A stretch of 64,000 nt of DNA. Origin: Eledone cirrhosa. Taxonomy: Eukaryota > Mollusca > Cephalopoda > Octopoda > Eledonidae. A program made the translations under genes and the position numbers. Below the pieces are notes generated by a model. That model searched no databases. It had not been told where the DNA came from and saw only the letters and a program-made list of their open reading frames with translations. The stretch covers positions 36,404,923 to 36,468,922 of the forward strand of contig OZ024741.1 of assembly GCA_964016885.1 (NCBI GenBank). Reading direction: 5' to 3'. This document shows, one piece after another, positions 1-9,732 of this stretch (the stretch's first letter is position 1; every line of letters begins with the position of its first letter).

Positions 1-195
1 GAGTGTGCCTGTGTGTGTGTGTGCCTGTGTGTGAGTGTGCCTGTGTGTGAGTGTGTGTGTGTGCCTGTGTGTGAGTGTGCCTGTGTGTGAGTGTGTGTGT
101 GTGTGCCTGTGTGTGAGTGGGCCTGTGTGTGTGTGTGCGCCTGTGTGTGTGTCTGCCTGTGTGTGAGTGTGCCTGTGTGTGTGTGAGTGTGCCTG
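1..195. repeat. TG-rich minisatellite
   Basis: Irregular tandem array with a core like GTGTGTGTGAGTGTGCCT, repeated from the window edge to about 195, so its true left end is not visible. No open frame of interest. Confidence 0.9.
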
Positions 196-237
196 TTGTG
201 TCAGCATTTGGATTGAGATAGATATTTAGACAGGTAT

Positions 238-246
<9 letters not shown>

Positions 247-299
<53 letters not shown>
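247..299. repeat. (TA)n microsatellite
   Basis: About 26 uninterrupted TA units. It directly abuts the left end of the inverted half of the LINE that follows. Confidence 0.95.
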
Positions 300-301
<2 letters not shown>

Positions 302-740
302 TGTGATCAACTTATTGAGTTTCTTGAGGACATCACCCAGATCACTGATGTTGCATTGTGTCCAGGTCAGACTGCAAGCAAGATCTATAGTGTTCAGGAT
401 CTGCCCTTTTTATCTCAAGGTACAGCTTGATGTCATCTGCGTACTTTAGTACTGTGGCATTCTTTAAGTTGGCATCTATGTCATTAATATATGCCACAAA
501 CAAAAGGGGGCCAAGAACAGATCCCTGTGGTACACCAGATGACATCTCATATAGTGAGGAATGCTGTCCCAGAACCGTGACTACCTCTCTTTGACTGAGA
601 ATGAAGGACTTCAACCAGTTAAAAAGATCATCCTTCACACCCATTGCAGAGAGTTTTGCCATAAGCCTTTTGTGTGGCACAGAATTGAAAGCTTTAGCAA
701 ACTCAAGGTAAACAAGCACTAATATCAAGAAGTCTTCTTG
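300..740 (-). pseudogene. LINE reverse transcriptase core (inverted fragment)
   Basis: Minus-strand open frame carrying RT catalytic motifs in order: motif A as YLEFAKAFNSVPH, motif B as SSGVPQGSVLGPLLF, then KYADDIKLYLE containing the catalytic DD. This is the palm of a non-LTR RT that would copy element RNA at a nicked target. The frame stops at 342, just after LQSDLDTM, where a family member should continue into the thumb; the continuing part lies on the other strand beyond the junction. The N-terminal residues before about 716 run across the inversion joint and are not real protein. Fragment only, not expected to function. Confidence 0.8.
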
Positions 741-744
741 TGCA

Positions 745-1338
745 CATGACCCGGACATTACGGTCAGCAGCGATTTGCATTGGACGAAGCGCGTCTCTAA
801 AATTGTCAAGAGGGCCGAGGTTGTCTTAGCATCACTGAGCAAGACCTTTGTCAGCTGCTCTCCAGCTATCTATTTAAGGTTGTACATGGCTATGGTGCGG
901 CCACACTTAGAATTTGTATCACCAGTCTGGAACCCCAATCTTGTTCAGAACATTGACCGCCTGGAAACTGTTCAGAGACGTGCAACCAAGTGAATACCCT
1001 CCATCAGGCATCTACCATACTCTGAATGCCTTGCTTCCCTGGGCATGGATACATTGAAGCTCTGACACCTGGTAACTGACTTGGTAAATGCCCACAAAAT
1101 TGTTAACCATCTTGCCAACAACAACCCTGAGCACCTTTTTGATTTCTATGTGTCTAACACACGTGGGCATGCCCACAAAGTTAGAAAACAGCACAACTCC
1201 CATGACTTTCGGAAACATTTTTTCACGCTCAGAGTTGCTGAAGCATGTAACAAACTACCTGCATCAGTTGTTAGCTGTCGAGACACTGCATCCTTTAAAA
1301 CCTCCATGCTTCCCGAGATTCGCCAACACTACACCTAA
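745..1338 (+). pseudogene. LINE reverse transcriptase C-terminal region
   Basis: One plus-strand frame from about 745 to the stop at 1,336-1,338, interrupted by in-frame stops at 991-993 and about 1,063. It reads VSSDLHWTKRVSKIV, then YMAMVRPHLEFVSPVWNP and VQRRATK, then the tail CNKLPASVVSCRDTASFK. These are the conserved post-palm blocks of CR1/Jockey-type RTs ending in the usual W/CNxLP...SFK tail. With the inverted palm to its left, the pair represents one insertion. Two stops and loss of the linker after YADD mark it as dead. Confidence 0.8.
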
Positions 1339-1499
1339 TATTCCCCCTCCATACACATACACACATGTATATCATGACTCATACACTATTCACTTCCCTG
1401 ACATTTGTATATTATTCTATGTACTATACATGCACCTTTGACGAGTTGTAGTGCACCTGAGCACTTTACACAATAATTTCATTATTATCATTATTATAT

Positions 1500-1575
1500 A
1501 TATAACCATACTCTACTACCCCAAATATCGAGTACTCTGTTGAGTAATGGTCTCCCCAGTTTCAAACTGAATCTA
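1500..1575 (+). repeat. Short dispersed repeat shared with 7,672-7,745
   Basis: The core ACTCTACTACCC followed by A(T/G)TA(T/A)CNAGTACTCTG occurs here and again near 7,680. Origin not recognised; probably the end of an older mobile element. Confidence 0.5.
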
Positions 1576-1579
1576 TCCT

Positions 1580-1864
1580 GATTCATCATCCTCATCATTA
1601 TCATTGTTTAACATCCATTTTCCAAGCTACCATAGGTTAGAGGGGTTGTCTCATTCCATTAGAAGCAAGTTGGGTCAGGTGACTGTGTCTTGCTCATATA
1701 GAACTTTTTCTGGGTAGGTTTCTATGGCTAGATGCCCTTCCCAATGCCAACCACATATATAGTGTACACTGGGTGCTTTTTATCATGACACCTGCACAAC
1801 CACCTTACAATGTGGGCTGGGTGCTTTTTGTCATGACACCCACACGACCACTTTACAGTGTGTT

Positions 1865-1865
<1 letters not shown>
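1580..1865 (-). mobile_element. RTE-like LINE/SINE 3' tail, old copy
   Basis: Minus-strand 3' end marked by CATCATTATCATTGTTTAA at the left, then the GCTACCATAGGTTAGA core and GGATGCCCTTCC-type blocks. It matches the tail of the LINE at 30,234-31,428 with many substitutions, so it is an older 5'-truncated copy. Confidence 0.7.
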
Positions 1866-1894
<29 letters not shown>

Positions 1895-1896
<2 letters not shown>

Positions 1897-2105
1897 GTAA
1901 TAATAATAAATGTGAAGACTAAAATCCAAAGAGGGCTCGATAAGGATAAATATATATCAAATATATAAGAACCCTAGAGCTAATATTTATTAAAATAACA
2001 GATTAAAGTTTAAGCAAAGAATCCCTGCTTTCACTCTTAACAGGCCCTCTTAGGGTGAAAGCAGCGATTCTTTGCTTAAACTTTAATCTGTTATTTTAAT
2101 AAATA
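1895..2105. mobile_element. Penelope-like element 3' end, snap-back fragment
   Basis: 1,895 to about 2,043 is the minus-strand end of the PLE at 34,183-39,203 (GAAGACTAAAATCCAAAGAG, then CTTTAATCTGTTATTTTAAT). From about 2,052 to 2,105 the same end returns on the plus strand. The two halves form a small inverted pair between TA tracts, repeating in miniature the head-to-head layout seen at 34-39 kb and 44-45.6 kb. Confidence 0.8.
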
Positions 2106-2202
2106 TATATATATATATATATAAATGAAAGTTAGAGTTAATAACTCTTACTGAAACCCTGTAATCAATAAGCTCAAAGTATAAATACCGAGCATTATAA
2201 TA

Positions 2203-2488
2203 ATAATATATATGTAGTAAGAAACACAGTAAATCGTGTGTCTAATATTACTATGGTTGAAAGACCACATTTGTTTGAAATATTTAACCATGAAGCAGAC
2301 AGAATGATAAAATAAAATAAAATTATATTATACAAACCGAGAGATATAATTGTTATTGAGGCGGTTGGTATAATATAATTTTACTTTATTTTAGCATTCT
2401 GTCTGCTTCATGGTTAAATATTTCAAACAAATGTGGTCTTTCAACCCTAGTAATATTAGACACACAATTTACTGTGTTTCTTACTACA

Positions 2489-2499
<11 letters not shown>
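2203..2499. repeat. Foldback element, arms about 130 bp
   Basis: The left arm (2,203-2,332) and right arm (2,369-2,499) are reverse complements with few mismatches; the key block is GTAGTAAGAAACACAGTAAA on the left and its complement on the right. The loop is about 36 bp and itself partly self-complementary. Flanked by (TA)n on the right. No coding content. Confidence 0.85.
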
Positions 2500-2558
<59 letters not shown>

Positions 2559-2560
2559 AT
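2500..2560. repeat. (TA)n microsatellite
   Basis: TA tract joining the foldback on its left to the pogo-like element on its right. Confidence 0.9.
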
Positions 2561-3306
2561 ACCATATTTCTCAGAATATAGGATGCGCTTTGTTTCCAAA
2601 ATTTGACCCTCAAAAATCACTGTGTGTCTTATAAGGCGAAGGTCAGATTTGGGGTAATTACTGTATCCTGTTTGGGACCAATCTCATGCACATATCACTG
2701 ATAATACAGTAAGGAGGATAAAGAACTTAAACACTGAAATAGCTATCATACCTGGTGGACTGACTTCTCAATTGCAACCTCTTAATGTTTCACTAAACAA
2801 GCCTTTTAAGGCACATGAGAAAGGAATGGGATAACTGGATGAAGGATCTGCAACATGAACTGACACCAACAGGACGTATGAAGAAGCCTACATTTTACCA
2901 GGTAATCCAGTGGGTGAAAAACTCAGGGGGTGCTGTGAAAACCAAGACAGTAATAAAAGCTTTCAAAAAATGTGCATCAGCAATGCCCTAGCAGGCACCG
3001 AAGATGATTTTCTATATAATGATAGCAACACAAGTGATTCTGAAAACAGCGATAGCCCTGATGAATGTGAGGAAGATGATGAATTTCTGGAACTAGATGA
3101 GGGTGACGGCCAGGAAATCAAGGAGAGTGACAGCCAGGAAATGAATGATGATGACAGTAATCATGATGTTATAAGATTTGCAACTGATTAAAATTTTAAT
3201 AGTGTTAATAGTGTTAAATCCCCTTAATTTTATTTTTCCTGGTTATTCATGTTAAATTTAGAATGCGCCCTATATTTCAGTGTGTCTTATATTCCGAAAT
3301 ATATGT
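2561..3306 (+). mobile_element. Pogo/Tigger-like DNA transposon, internally deleted
   Basis: Termini are imperfect inverted repeats: ATATTTCTCAGAATATAGG on the left and, reading inward from the right, ATATTTCGGAATATAAGAC. They sit in TA-rich DNA, as expected for TA target duplication. Inside, only the last part of a transposase remains; the DNA-binding domains and first catalytic residues are missing, so this is a non-autonomous relic. Superfamily inferred from the transposase tail and from termini of the GAATATAAGAC type. Confidence 0.7.
2746..3191 (+). pseudogene. Pogo-like DDE transposase, C-terminal remnant
   Basis: Conceptual reading across frame breaks gives a proline/leucine block (TSQLQPLNVSLNKPFKAH), a tryptophan-containing segment, and then the characteristic CISNALAGTEDDFLY, followed by an acidic tail (2,910-3,191 is open, about 93 codons, rich in D, E and S). 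These resemble the end of the DDE_1 domain of jerky/pogo transposases and its acidic C-terminal extension. The catalytic triad is not all present and at least one frame shift and one stop interrupt the N-terminal part. The acidic ORF alone should not be read as a host gene. Confidence 0.65.
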
Positions 3307-3322
3307 TATATATATATATATA

Positions 3323-3708
3323 ATCATCATCATCACCGTTTTACGTCCGTTCTTCCATGCTAGCATGGGTTAGACAGGTTCTCCTGTTGTGGGCAGTGTC
3401 CAGTCAGCTGACCTTGTCTTGCTCATATGGGAACTGATTCTGGCTTGATTTCTACAGCTGGATGCCCTTCCTAACACCAACCTCATTTACAGTGAGTGCT
3501 GCGTGCTTTTTTTCTGTGGCACCTCCACGCCCACTTTGCAGTGGAATGATAGGGACCCTAGTCCTATCATCTCATTTCTACAGCTGAGTAAACTGGAGCA
3601 ATGTGAAATAAAGTGTCTTGCTCAAGGAAACATCACCCAGTCCGAGAATTGAACTCACAACCTTTTGATTGCAAGCCCAATGCCCTAACCACTAAGCCAT
3701 GCACCTTC
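3323..3708 (-). mobile_element. tRNA-derived SINE with LINE tail
   Basis: Minus strand. The 5' head at the right end holds RNA polymerase III boxes: A-box region TGGCTTAGTGGTTAG and B-box region GGTTGTGAGTTCAATTC. A middle region follows, then a 3' tail shared with the RTE-like LINE, closing with (GAT)n at 3,323. This copy carries the long LINE-type tail (GCTAGCATGGGTTAGACAGG), unlike the copies at 15,460, 22,219 and 54,238. Confidence 0.85.
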
Positions 3709-3719
3709 ATATATATATA

Positions 3720-3835
3720 TATTTATTAAAATAACAAATTAAAGTTTAAGCAAAGAATCGCTGCTTTCACCCTTAACGGGATCTTCTGAAACTAAAAAAG
3801 TCAATCTGTGAACGCAGAAGTAACTATTTCAAAAA
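3720..3835 (-). mobile_element. Penelope-like element 3' fragment
   Basis: Matches the outer end of the PLE terminal repeat on the minus strand, from TTTATTAAAATAAC to GCAGAAGTAACTATTTC. It starts at a (TA)n tract and is cut by a LINE tail at 3,836. Confidence 0.85.
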
Positions 3836-3930
3836 TCATCATCATCTCTGTTTAACATCCATTTTTCCATGGTAGCATGAGTTAGACGAGTTGTCCTGTT
3901 GTGAGACAAGCCAGGTCAGATGACCATATA
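3836..3930 (-). mobile_element. RTE-like LINE/SINE tail fragment
   Basis: ATCATCATCATCTCTGTTTA followed by the tail core, truncated at a short TA tract at 3,926. Confidence 0.7.
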
Positions 3931-3940
3931 TATATATATA

Positions 3941-4121
3941 GGCACCCAGCCCACACTGCAAAGTGGACATGGCGGTGCCACGGAAAAAAAGCACCCAGCA
4001 CTCACTGTAAATGAGGTTGGTGTTAGGAAGGGCACCCAGCTGTAGAAATCAAGCCAGAATCAGTTCCCATCCCACCCTTGCAAGCAGGGAAAAGCGGACG
4101 TAAAATGATGATGATGATGAT
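3941..4121 (+). mobile_element. SINE/LINE tail, plus strand
   Basis: Reads GGCACCCAGCCCACACTGC, then GGAAGGGCACCCAGCTG, then AGCAGGGAAAAGCGGACG and a (GAT)n end. It is 5' truncated and head-to-head with the minus copy at 3,836-3,930 across 10 bp of TA. Confidence 0.8.
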
Positions 4122-4390
4122 AGGCCTGGAGAGGAATGGGCTCCACCAGGCTTAAAATGCCCAAGAAACAACTCTATCAAGTGTTACATGTGTGTTTGCA
4201 CGTGTGTCTGTGGGATTGCGTCTGCGCATATTTGTGGTGCGGGTGTGGGTGTGTGTGTATATATACATATATATGTATATATATATATATGTATATATAT
4301 ATGTATATATATATATGGAGAAAAGGAGAGAGAGATGAAGAAACACATAGCTAGATAGATAGTTAAAAAGATAGATAGATAATAGATAGA
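4122..4390. repeat. SINE scrap, TG/TA and (GATA)n simple repeats
   Basis: 4,122-4,190 resembles the SINE segment near 9,645 (GGGCTCCACCAGG). Then TG-rich and TA/TATG repeats to 4,318, and GATA units to about 4,390, which form the 3' tail of the LINE to the right. Confidence 0.7.
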
Positions 4391-5383
4391 TTTCTTTATT
4401 AGCCACAAGGGCGCACAAGAAAAGGGGACAATACAAAGACATGCCGGGGATTTTACATACAGTCGTGTAAAAAATATAAAAACAAACAATTACAACAATC
4501 GAAATCCCCAATAGGGGGATGCGCCACAAATGGGTTGTTTAATACCCCGTCAATAGAACAACCCTCAACTCCAGGAGCGTGTTGTGCAAGTGCTCCTTTC
4601 TTCCTTTTGCTCTCTTCCTCAACCTACATGCTTATAAACAGAGAAGGCCCAATCACTCGGGCCATTTTTGCTTCATTCACCCACCTTTCATTAAATTTAC
4701 TGGGGTGCAGTGCCTCTCTCTCCACGCTGATTCTCCTTCTAAAGTGATACTTAAAGAAGGGCATCAATTGTTGTCCAGAGAGAAAGGCATCTGTCCTCAG
4801 TCCTCTCAACCTCGTCCACCATATAACTTCTTTCACCATAGCCACCGTACAGAGGAAAACCGCCTCTCTTTCGTTTTTGAAAGAGGCTGGCGGTTTGATC
4901 TTTACTATGGACTCGGCAGTCAACTGGATTTGTCCCATATGCGACAGCAGTTGTTCTGCATAGTTCTACAGGTCAGTTACGCCCGGGCAGTGTACAATTG
5001 CGTGAGGACTGTTTCAATGTCCTGCGCGCATCTTGGACACGTCCTCTTGGAAGGATCCCTGCCGGGGCATCCGTGCCTGTAGATCTTGTCACGAACCGGT
5101 AGAGCTCCTCGGTAGCACTGCCAGACCAGGGACCTCTGGAAGTTGTCCATAGGTCCCGGGCGGAAAGTCCTACCAAATAGACTGGTGAGCTCATCGTCTT
5201 CAATGCCCAGAGTATCTCCGGGTACATCGTCGCCCTTGTAATGTACAATCCCTCTATAGAATGTCGAAGTGGAGTCTCCACTGATTGCTTCCGCCCGCTT
5301 GCCAGAAGACTGTGAGCACCTGAGCGCATTCAATGTGCCAGGTGCCCATCGTTTTTGGTCTTTTCTTGACCCAGGGTGCAGCT
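4391..5383 (-). mobile_element. Non-LTR retrotransposon with (GATA)n tail
   Basis: The minus-strand 3' end is GGCTAATAAAGAAAT followed by a TCTA repeat, containing an AATAAA signal. The body encodes the C-terminal part of a retrotransposon protein (see 4,624-5,333). It is 5' truncated at about 5,383, where another GATA tract begins. A second, shorter copy of the same 3' end lies at 5,413-5,730 in the same orientation. Clade not assigned. Confidence 0.7.
4624..5333 (-). pseudogene. LINE C-terminal protein with CPRC zinc motif
   Basis: Minus-strand conceptual protein in two frames. Upstream part (5,333 to 4,977): FQRSLVWQCYRGALPVRDKI then CPGRDPSKRTCPRC, a CCHC-type zinc motif placed as in the zf-RVT region after many non-LTR RTs. 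Downstream part (4,938 to 4,624): VKEVIWWTRLRGLRT and a basic C-terminal end. A frame break and a stop near 4,950-4,985 separate the halves. Domain identity is by recall; the product would be an RNA-binding tail of the retrotransposon enzyme, here non-functional. Confidence 0.6.
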
Positions 5384-5412
5384 AATAGATAGATAGATAG
5401 ATAGATAGATAT

Positions 5413-5730
5413 ATTTCTTTATTAGCCACAGGGGCACAAAAGAAGGGGACAAATACAAAGGGGGAAGTTTACATACAATAAAAACGTGTAAAATGTTATC
5501 ACAGATGGAATTTAAAAGTTAGTCGATTTTCCCCAATAGAGGGAGACAGTTTATATGGGTAACACAGACCCCCGAAAAAAATGTGCAACCCTCATCTCCA
5601 GGAGTACGAAGAGCTTGTACTCCTTTCCTCTCCTCCTCCTTTTCCTCAACCTACAGGCTGATATAGAGAGAAGGCCCATTCACTCGGGCCATTCTCGCCA
5701 CTTTCACCCACCTTTCATAAAACTTGCTGG
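5413..5730 (-). mobile_element. Second 3' end of the (GATA)n-tailed LINE
   Basis: Repeats the last roughly 320 bp of the neighbouring LINE (TTTCTTTATTAGCCACA through AAGGCCCATTCACTCGGGCC) with many substitutions. Bounded on both sides by GATA tracts (5,386-5,412 and 5,731-5,770). The two copies are in tandem in the same orientation. Confidence 0.8.
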
Positions 5731-5770
5731 ATAGATAGATAGATAGATAGATAGATAGACAGACAGATAA

Positions 5771-6197
5771 ATAGACAGATATATCATTAAAGTAAAATGT
5801 GGTGGTGTTTGGAGGAAAATGGTGAAGTAAATGGGAGAGAGGTTTTTTTAATGTATTTTTCATTTTTTTTGTTTTTGTTTTTGTTCACAAATTCTATTTT
5901 ATTTTAATTCTTTTTTTTTTTTGTGAACACCAGTGTAAAGGAGAATAGTATTAGAGATCTAACTATATCACTTACCCTCCTTCTTCTCTCACCTACACAT
6001 CTGTGTACACACAACATCTTGTATAGTGGAACTGATCGTCATTGGCTTCTATATTGAATGTTCAGCTGTTCAATTAACAGAACAGCTTGCTCATAATCTA
6101 CAGTTACTGATTGGGGAGATCTAATGTGACACAGAGTATAACAACTCTGGCTCTTTGGTTTACAAGTACTGCCAGAAGAACTCTTCAGCTGTGTTAA
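5771..6197. other. No gene or recognisable element
   Basis: AT-rich sequence with T runs near 5,845-5,925 and a 22-codon scale of random frames. Nothing identified. Confidence 0.6.
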
Positions 6198-6417
6198 AGA
6201 CACAAACATTTACATTACTCTATATATACTATTATATTTTTTGGTAAAGGCTTTGCCCCACATAATTATCTCATATGATATTAAATCTATGAGATTTTGA
6301 TATCATTTATTTGATAACAATACCTTAACATCAGTATGAATAGCAAGTTACGGCCAGTTTGAACAGAAAGAGGTGAGAGAATTTTGGCTGGATATGGCTG
6401 GTTTAAATACTAAAGAG
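6198..6417 (-). mobile_element. TTAA-flanked MITE (piggyBac-like)
   Basis: 220-bp copy of the family at 12,693-12,904, in reverse. TTAA flanks both ends (6,194-6,197 and 6,418-6,421) and the right terminus reads inward CTCTTTAGTATTTAAACC. The left terminus is degenerate. Non-coding; it would depend on a transposase supplied elsewhere. Confidence 0.7.
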
Positions 6418-6467
6418 TTAAAGACAATCTTCCTAGAGTTGTCAATCAATATGTTAAACTCAATCAA

Positions 6468-7035
6468 TGTACAGTGGTTGGTGATAGGAAGTACATCAAG
6501 CCATAGAAAACCTGCCAAAGGGGTGGACAGACTTTTCAGCTGTGTCAGCTCATGAAACTTCCTGAGTGCTGGTGCCACAATGAAATGCATGCCACAGAGC
6601 GCAAGAATGTATGTAAGCAAGATGTGGGACCCCAGCCTATCTGAGAGGTCAGTAGCTCTACGGGTGTACTAACTCGGTCTGTAAAAACGCATCCAACCTT
6701 TGTTATCAAGGAAAACAGACATTAAATGATTGTTATGATGATGATGATGAAAATGATGATAATGATGAGTCTGTCACACAAGCTTCCAATCAGTTTCCAT
6801 CAACCTAATTTCAAAGAAGGGAGAAAAACTGTGAAAGAAGCAGAGAACATTCTAGAATTGAAAGCCGTGATAGGTGCAATTCCAGTGGTTGGCATTAGGA
6901 AGAGTATCCAGCCATAGAAACCAAGACAAAAAACAAGAGTTAGTCACCTACCAATCTAGCATAGGTATGTAACAACCCATCTAACCCATGCAATCATGGA
7001 AAATAGGTGTTAAATGGTGGTCATGGGGATGAATC
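6468..7035 (+). mobile_element. Two old LINE/SINE tails in tandem
   Basis: 6,468-6,772 and 6,868-7,035 each contain CAGTGGTTGGNNNTAGGAAG, a later GCATCCAACC- or CCCATCTAACCCATGCAA-like core and a GATGATGAT or ATGGTGGTCATG end. They are the diverged subfamily seen again at 28,180-28,558. Confidence 0.65.
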
Positions 7036-7160
7036 TTTGTATCAAGTGAATTTGAAGGCTTGCTTGTCATTTTATAACAAGGAATTGTAACATTTTCAAA
7101 TAAAGCTAGTGCAGTTGGATGGAGTTTCATGCAGGTATATTGTTTCTTTCAAATGTTTAA

Positions 7161-7381
7161 CCATTTAGCAATTAAACCAGCTGTATCCGGCCAAAATTCT
7201 CTCACCTATTTTTGTTCAAACCGGCTGTAACCAGCTGCTCATACTAATGTTAAGATATTTTTCTCAAAATAAATAATATCAAAATTTCATAGATTTGATA
7301 TTATGTGAGATAATTATGTGAGGTAAAGCCTTTACCATAAAAATACAATAGCAAGTATAGAGTAATGTGAATGCTAAAGGG
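7161..7381 (+). mobile_element. TTAA-flanked MITE (piggyBac-like)
   Basis: 221 bp between TTAA at 7,157-7,160 and 7,382-7,385. Termini CCATTTAGCAATTAAACC and, from the right, CCCTTTAGCATTCACATT. Same family as 6,198-6,417 and 12,693-12,904. Confidence 0.8.
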
Positions 7382-7399
7382 TTAATCATTCACATTACA

Positions 7400-7590
7400 G
7401 ACACTTAACCCTTTCCTTACCATATTGTTAATGAAAAATACTGCTTATAATTTCTAAATAATCTTGATAATTATCGAAGACTGGAGGGATTTAATAATAT
7501 AACTAACTTTTTCATTATTAATCTGGTGTTCGGAGCAAAAATTAACAAAGGTTCTTACATACAATTATGGTGGAACATTTTTAGATGATA
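7400..7590 (+). mobile_element. Second MITE-like family, partial
   Basis: Begins TTAACCCTTTCCTTACC, followed by TTTAATAATATAACTAAC and TTCATTATTAATCTGGTG. A reverse copy lies at 27,235-27,366 and a weaker one near 9,125-9,210. The right end runs into a TA tract. Confidence 0.5.
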
Positions 7591-7600
7591 TATATATATA

Positions 7601-7745
7601 TATATAGGAAAAGAGTCAGGACCCCAGCAGCTGAGCTCCAGCTGTTTCAACAGCTAGATCCCAACTAGTTGGGGTTACCCACTCTACTACCCTAAGTATC
7701 AAGTACTCTGGTGCGTTAGGGTCCACCTGGTTCCTCACCACACAT
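7601..7745 (+). repeat. Unassigned dispersed repeat
   Basis: Contains CAGCTGAGCTCCAGCTG, AACTAGTTGGGGTT and the ACTCTACTACCC block shared with 1,500-1,575. No coding signal. Confidence 0.4.
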
Positions 7746-7770
7746 TCTTTGTTATATATATATGTATCGT

Positions 7771-8371
7771 CATCATCATCATCATCGTTTAACGTCTATC
7801 TTCCACGCTAGCATGGGTTAGACAGGAGTTGTCCCACTTGCAGTAAGATTTGTTAGGTGACCATGTCTCGTTCGTACAGAACTGTTTCTGACAGGTTTTC
7901 TACAGCTGGGTGCCCTTCCTAACACCAACCACATTTACAGTGTGGACTCAGAACTTTTTACCGTGTTACCTACATGGCTACATTACAGCGTGGACTGTGT
8001 GTATTTCTGTCGTGACACCTACATGATCTCATTAGTTTGGACTGGATATTGTGGTACCAACATAACTTTATAGAGAAAGAGTGGTGTTGGCGGGAGTGGG
8101 AGGATGGAGTGGGGTAGTGGGTTGGGGTGTATGTTTGGTTTGGAAGGGCCTACTGACTGTAGGTTAACTTTGCACGTATGGATGGTGGGTCTTCTGTAAT
8201 GCTGCATGGCACCAAAGATCTCAATCCAATGACATTGTCTTAGAGAGGTGCAAGTGTGCAAGGTTGGACTTTATCATGTCATCCCAGGTTTTACTCCGTT
8301 ACTTCCATCAATATTGATCGCCCTGCACTTTTTTATTTTTATACAGCTGTCGTCTTTCATGCGCATCATAT
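7771..8371 (-). mobile_element. RTE-like LINE 3' end, diverged
   Basis: Starts at CATCATCATCATCATCGTTT and passes through the full tail to TACAGCTGTCGTCTTTCATG at the right, which corresponds on the minus strand to the RMKDDSCIK segment of the LINE protein. 5' truncated at a TA tract. Much older than the copies at 17,176 and 30,234. Confidence 0.8.
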
Positions 8372-8530
8372 ATATATATATATATATACATATATATATA
8401 AACATTTTAAAACAAACAGTTTTGTATCATGGTTTCAGGTGTTCTCATATCAAATAGGTTAAAGACTATTATGGAGGCCATGATTCCACTAATAATTACA
8501 CATCACTGTTGTAGCAGTCATCATTATAAT

Positions 8531-8720
8531 TGGTGGATTGGCAGTATTGGTAGAGGGTCGGACACCATGCTTTGACGCATAGAGTTACGGCCCTTGCTAT
8601 TCTGAGTTCAAATCCCGCCGAGGTTAACTTTGCCTTTCATCTTTACGGGGTTGATAAAATAAAGTACCAGTAATGCGCTGGAATAATTGCTGGCCTTGTG
8701 CCAAAAGTAGAAACAATTAT
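8531..8720 (+). mobile_element. tRNA-derived SINE (OR2-like)
   Basis: Head GGTGGATTGGCAGTATTGG, B-box region GAGTTCAAATCCCGCCG, middle TACGGGGTTGATAAAATAA and end TGTGCCAAAAGTAGAAACAA. This arrangement matches cephalopod tRNA-derived SINEs from memory. At least ten copies, whole or partial, lie in this window. Confidence 0.85.
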
Positions 8721-9400
8721 AATTTATACAGCCAAATTGTCACCAGGTTTGTTTTCAAACCAATATTAACTCTTTTGAAATCAGATTTCAAATGAAATAC
8801 ACTTTCTGTTTGTTTCAATTTAGATGGAGAATCATTGTCAGTCTTTAAAGCATAGAACACAGGTTCTCAAAGTGGGTGCTATTGGATGATAGACTTAATC
8901 TGTCACTCAGTTTAATACCACCACCTGGTCCTTGGGTGATAGACTTAATCTGTCACCCAGTTTAATATTACCACCTTTTCCTTCAGTACCTTTAGAAGAA
9001 TTTATTTTATTGCATTTGAACTAGGTCTCTAATTTCAGGACACCTTCCCCACTCTTTGTTACCTGTTTTAGAAGCCCTGAAAAGTATCTGCCATTCCTTC
9101 CTTATCTAAACAATTTTTTTCTTAAGTAGTTAAGGAATTTAGTAATATAAACCGATTGCTTATATTATTAAAGTAATATTTGAAAAATAATTTAATAAAA
9201 GGTTCTTATAAAAAAAATCAAGATAGAAGGTTTCAATTTAAATATAAACATTTTAAAGCATAATGTATAATAAAACCAGGGGTGGTCTCAGGCAGATTGC
9301 TGTCAAAAAGGTTAACTTCAAAAACAAAATGATAAAAAATATTTATATACACATTCATTTTTTTTTATTTTTGTTTTGTTTTTCTATATATGATATCTAT
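8721..9400. other. AT-rich stretch with one local duplication
   Basis: A segment of about 50 bp (ATAGACTTAATCTGTCAC onward) is duplicated in tandem at about 8,889 and 8,939. Part of a MITE-like sequence lies near 9,125-9,210. No gene seen. Confidence 0.6.
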
Positions 9401-9732
9401 AGGCGTTGAACTGGCAGAGTTGTTAGAACATTGAATAGAACGCTTTGCAGTATTCCTTCTGGCTCTCTGCTCTCTCACTTCAAATCCCACCGAGGTCAAC
9501 TTTGCATTCATCCATTGAAGGTCAATAAAAAAGGTACCAGTCTAGTACTGGGACCAATTCTTCTTCTGTATCTCTTTCTCACTTCCATTCTTTCACTCCC
9601 TCTCTCTCCATCTCTGGAAGAAATCTGCTCTATTCAAACCCGGAGAAGAAATGGGCTCCACCAGGTTTTAAAATTCCCTAGAAATGGCGCATGTCACTAC
9701 AGCACCCCTACAACTCCTCCAGGAGTTACGGG
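9401..9732 (+). mobile_element. SINE variant, tRNA-like head
   Basis: Reads GGCGTTGAACTGGCAGAGTT, then CACTTCAAATCCCACCGAGG, then GGTACCAGTCTAGTACTGGG and CTCCACCAGGTTTTAAAATT. It is related to the OR2-like SINE but has a different 3' half. A partial copy lies at 12,513-12,692. Its right end is the point where the minisatellite begins. Confidence 0.7.

Larger units (their letters stand above)
300..1500 (+). mobile_element. CR1/Jockey-like LINE with inverted 5' half
   Basis: Non-LTR retrotransposon copy in two pieces of opposite orientation. From 300 to about 740 the RT core reads on the minus strand; from about 745 to 1,338 the RT C-terminal region reads on the plus strand, followed by a 3' UTR ending near 1,500 in ATT-rich sequence. 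The piece order is that expected for 5' inversion by twin priming: the 5'-most residues (the LEFAKAF motif) lie at the junction and the YADD side lies at the outer left edge. A further piece of the same 3' UTR occurs at 41,880-41,988. Family name is inferred from motif style. Confidence 0.8.

Noticed and set aside
4579..5082. 167-codon plus ORF
   Set aside because: Antisense of the LINE protein on the minus strand, which has recognisable motifs.
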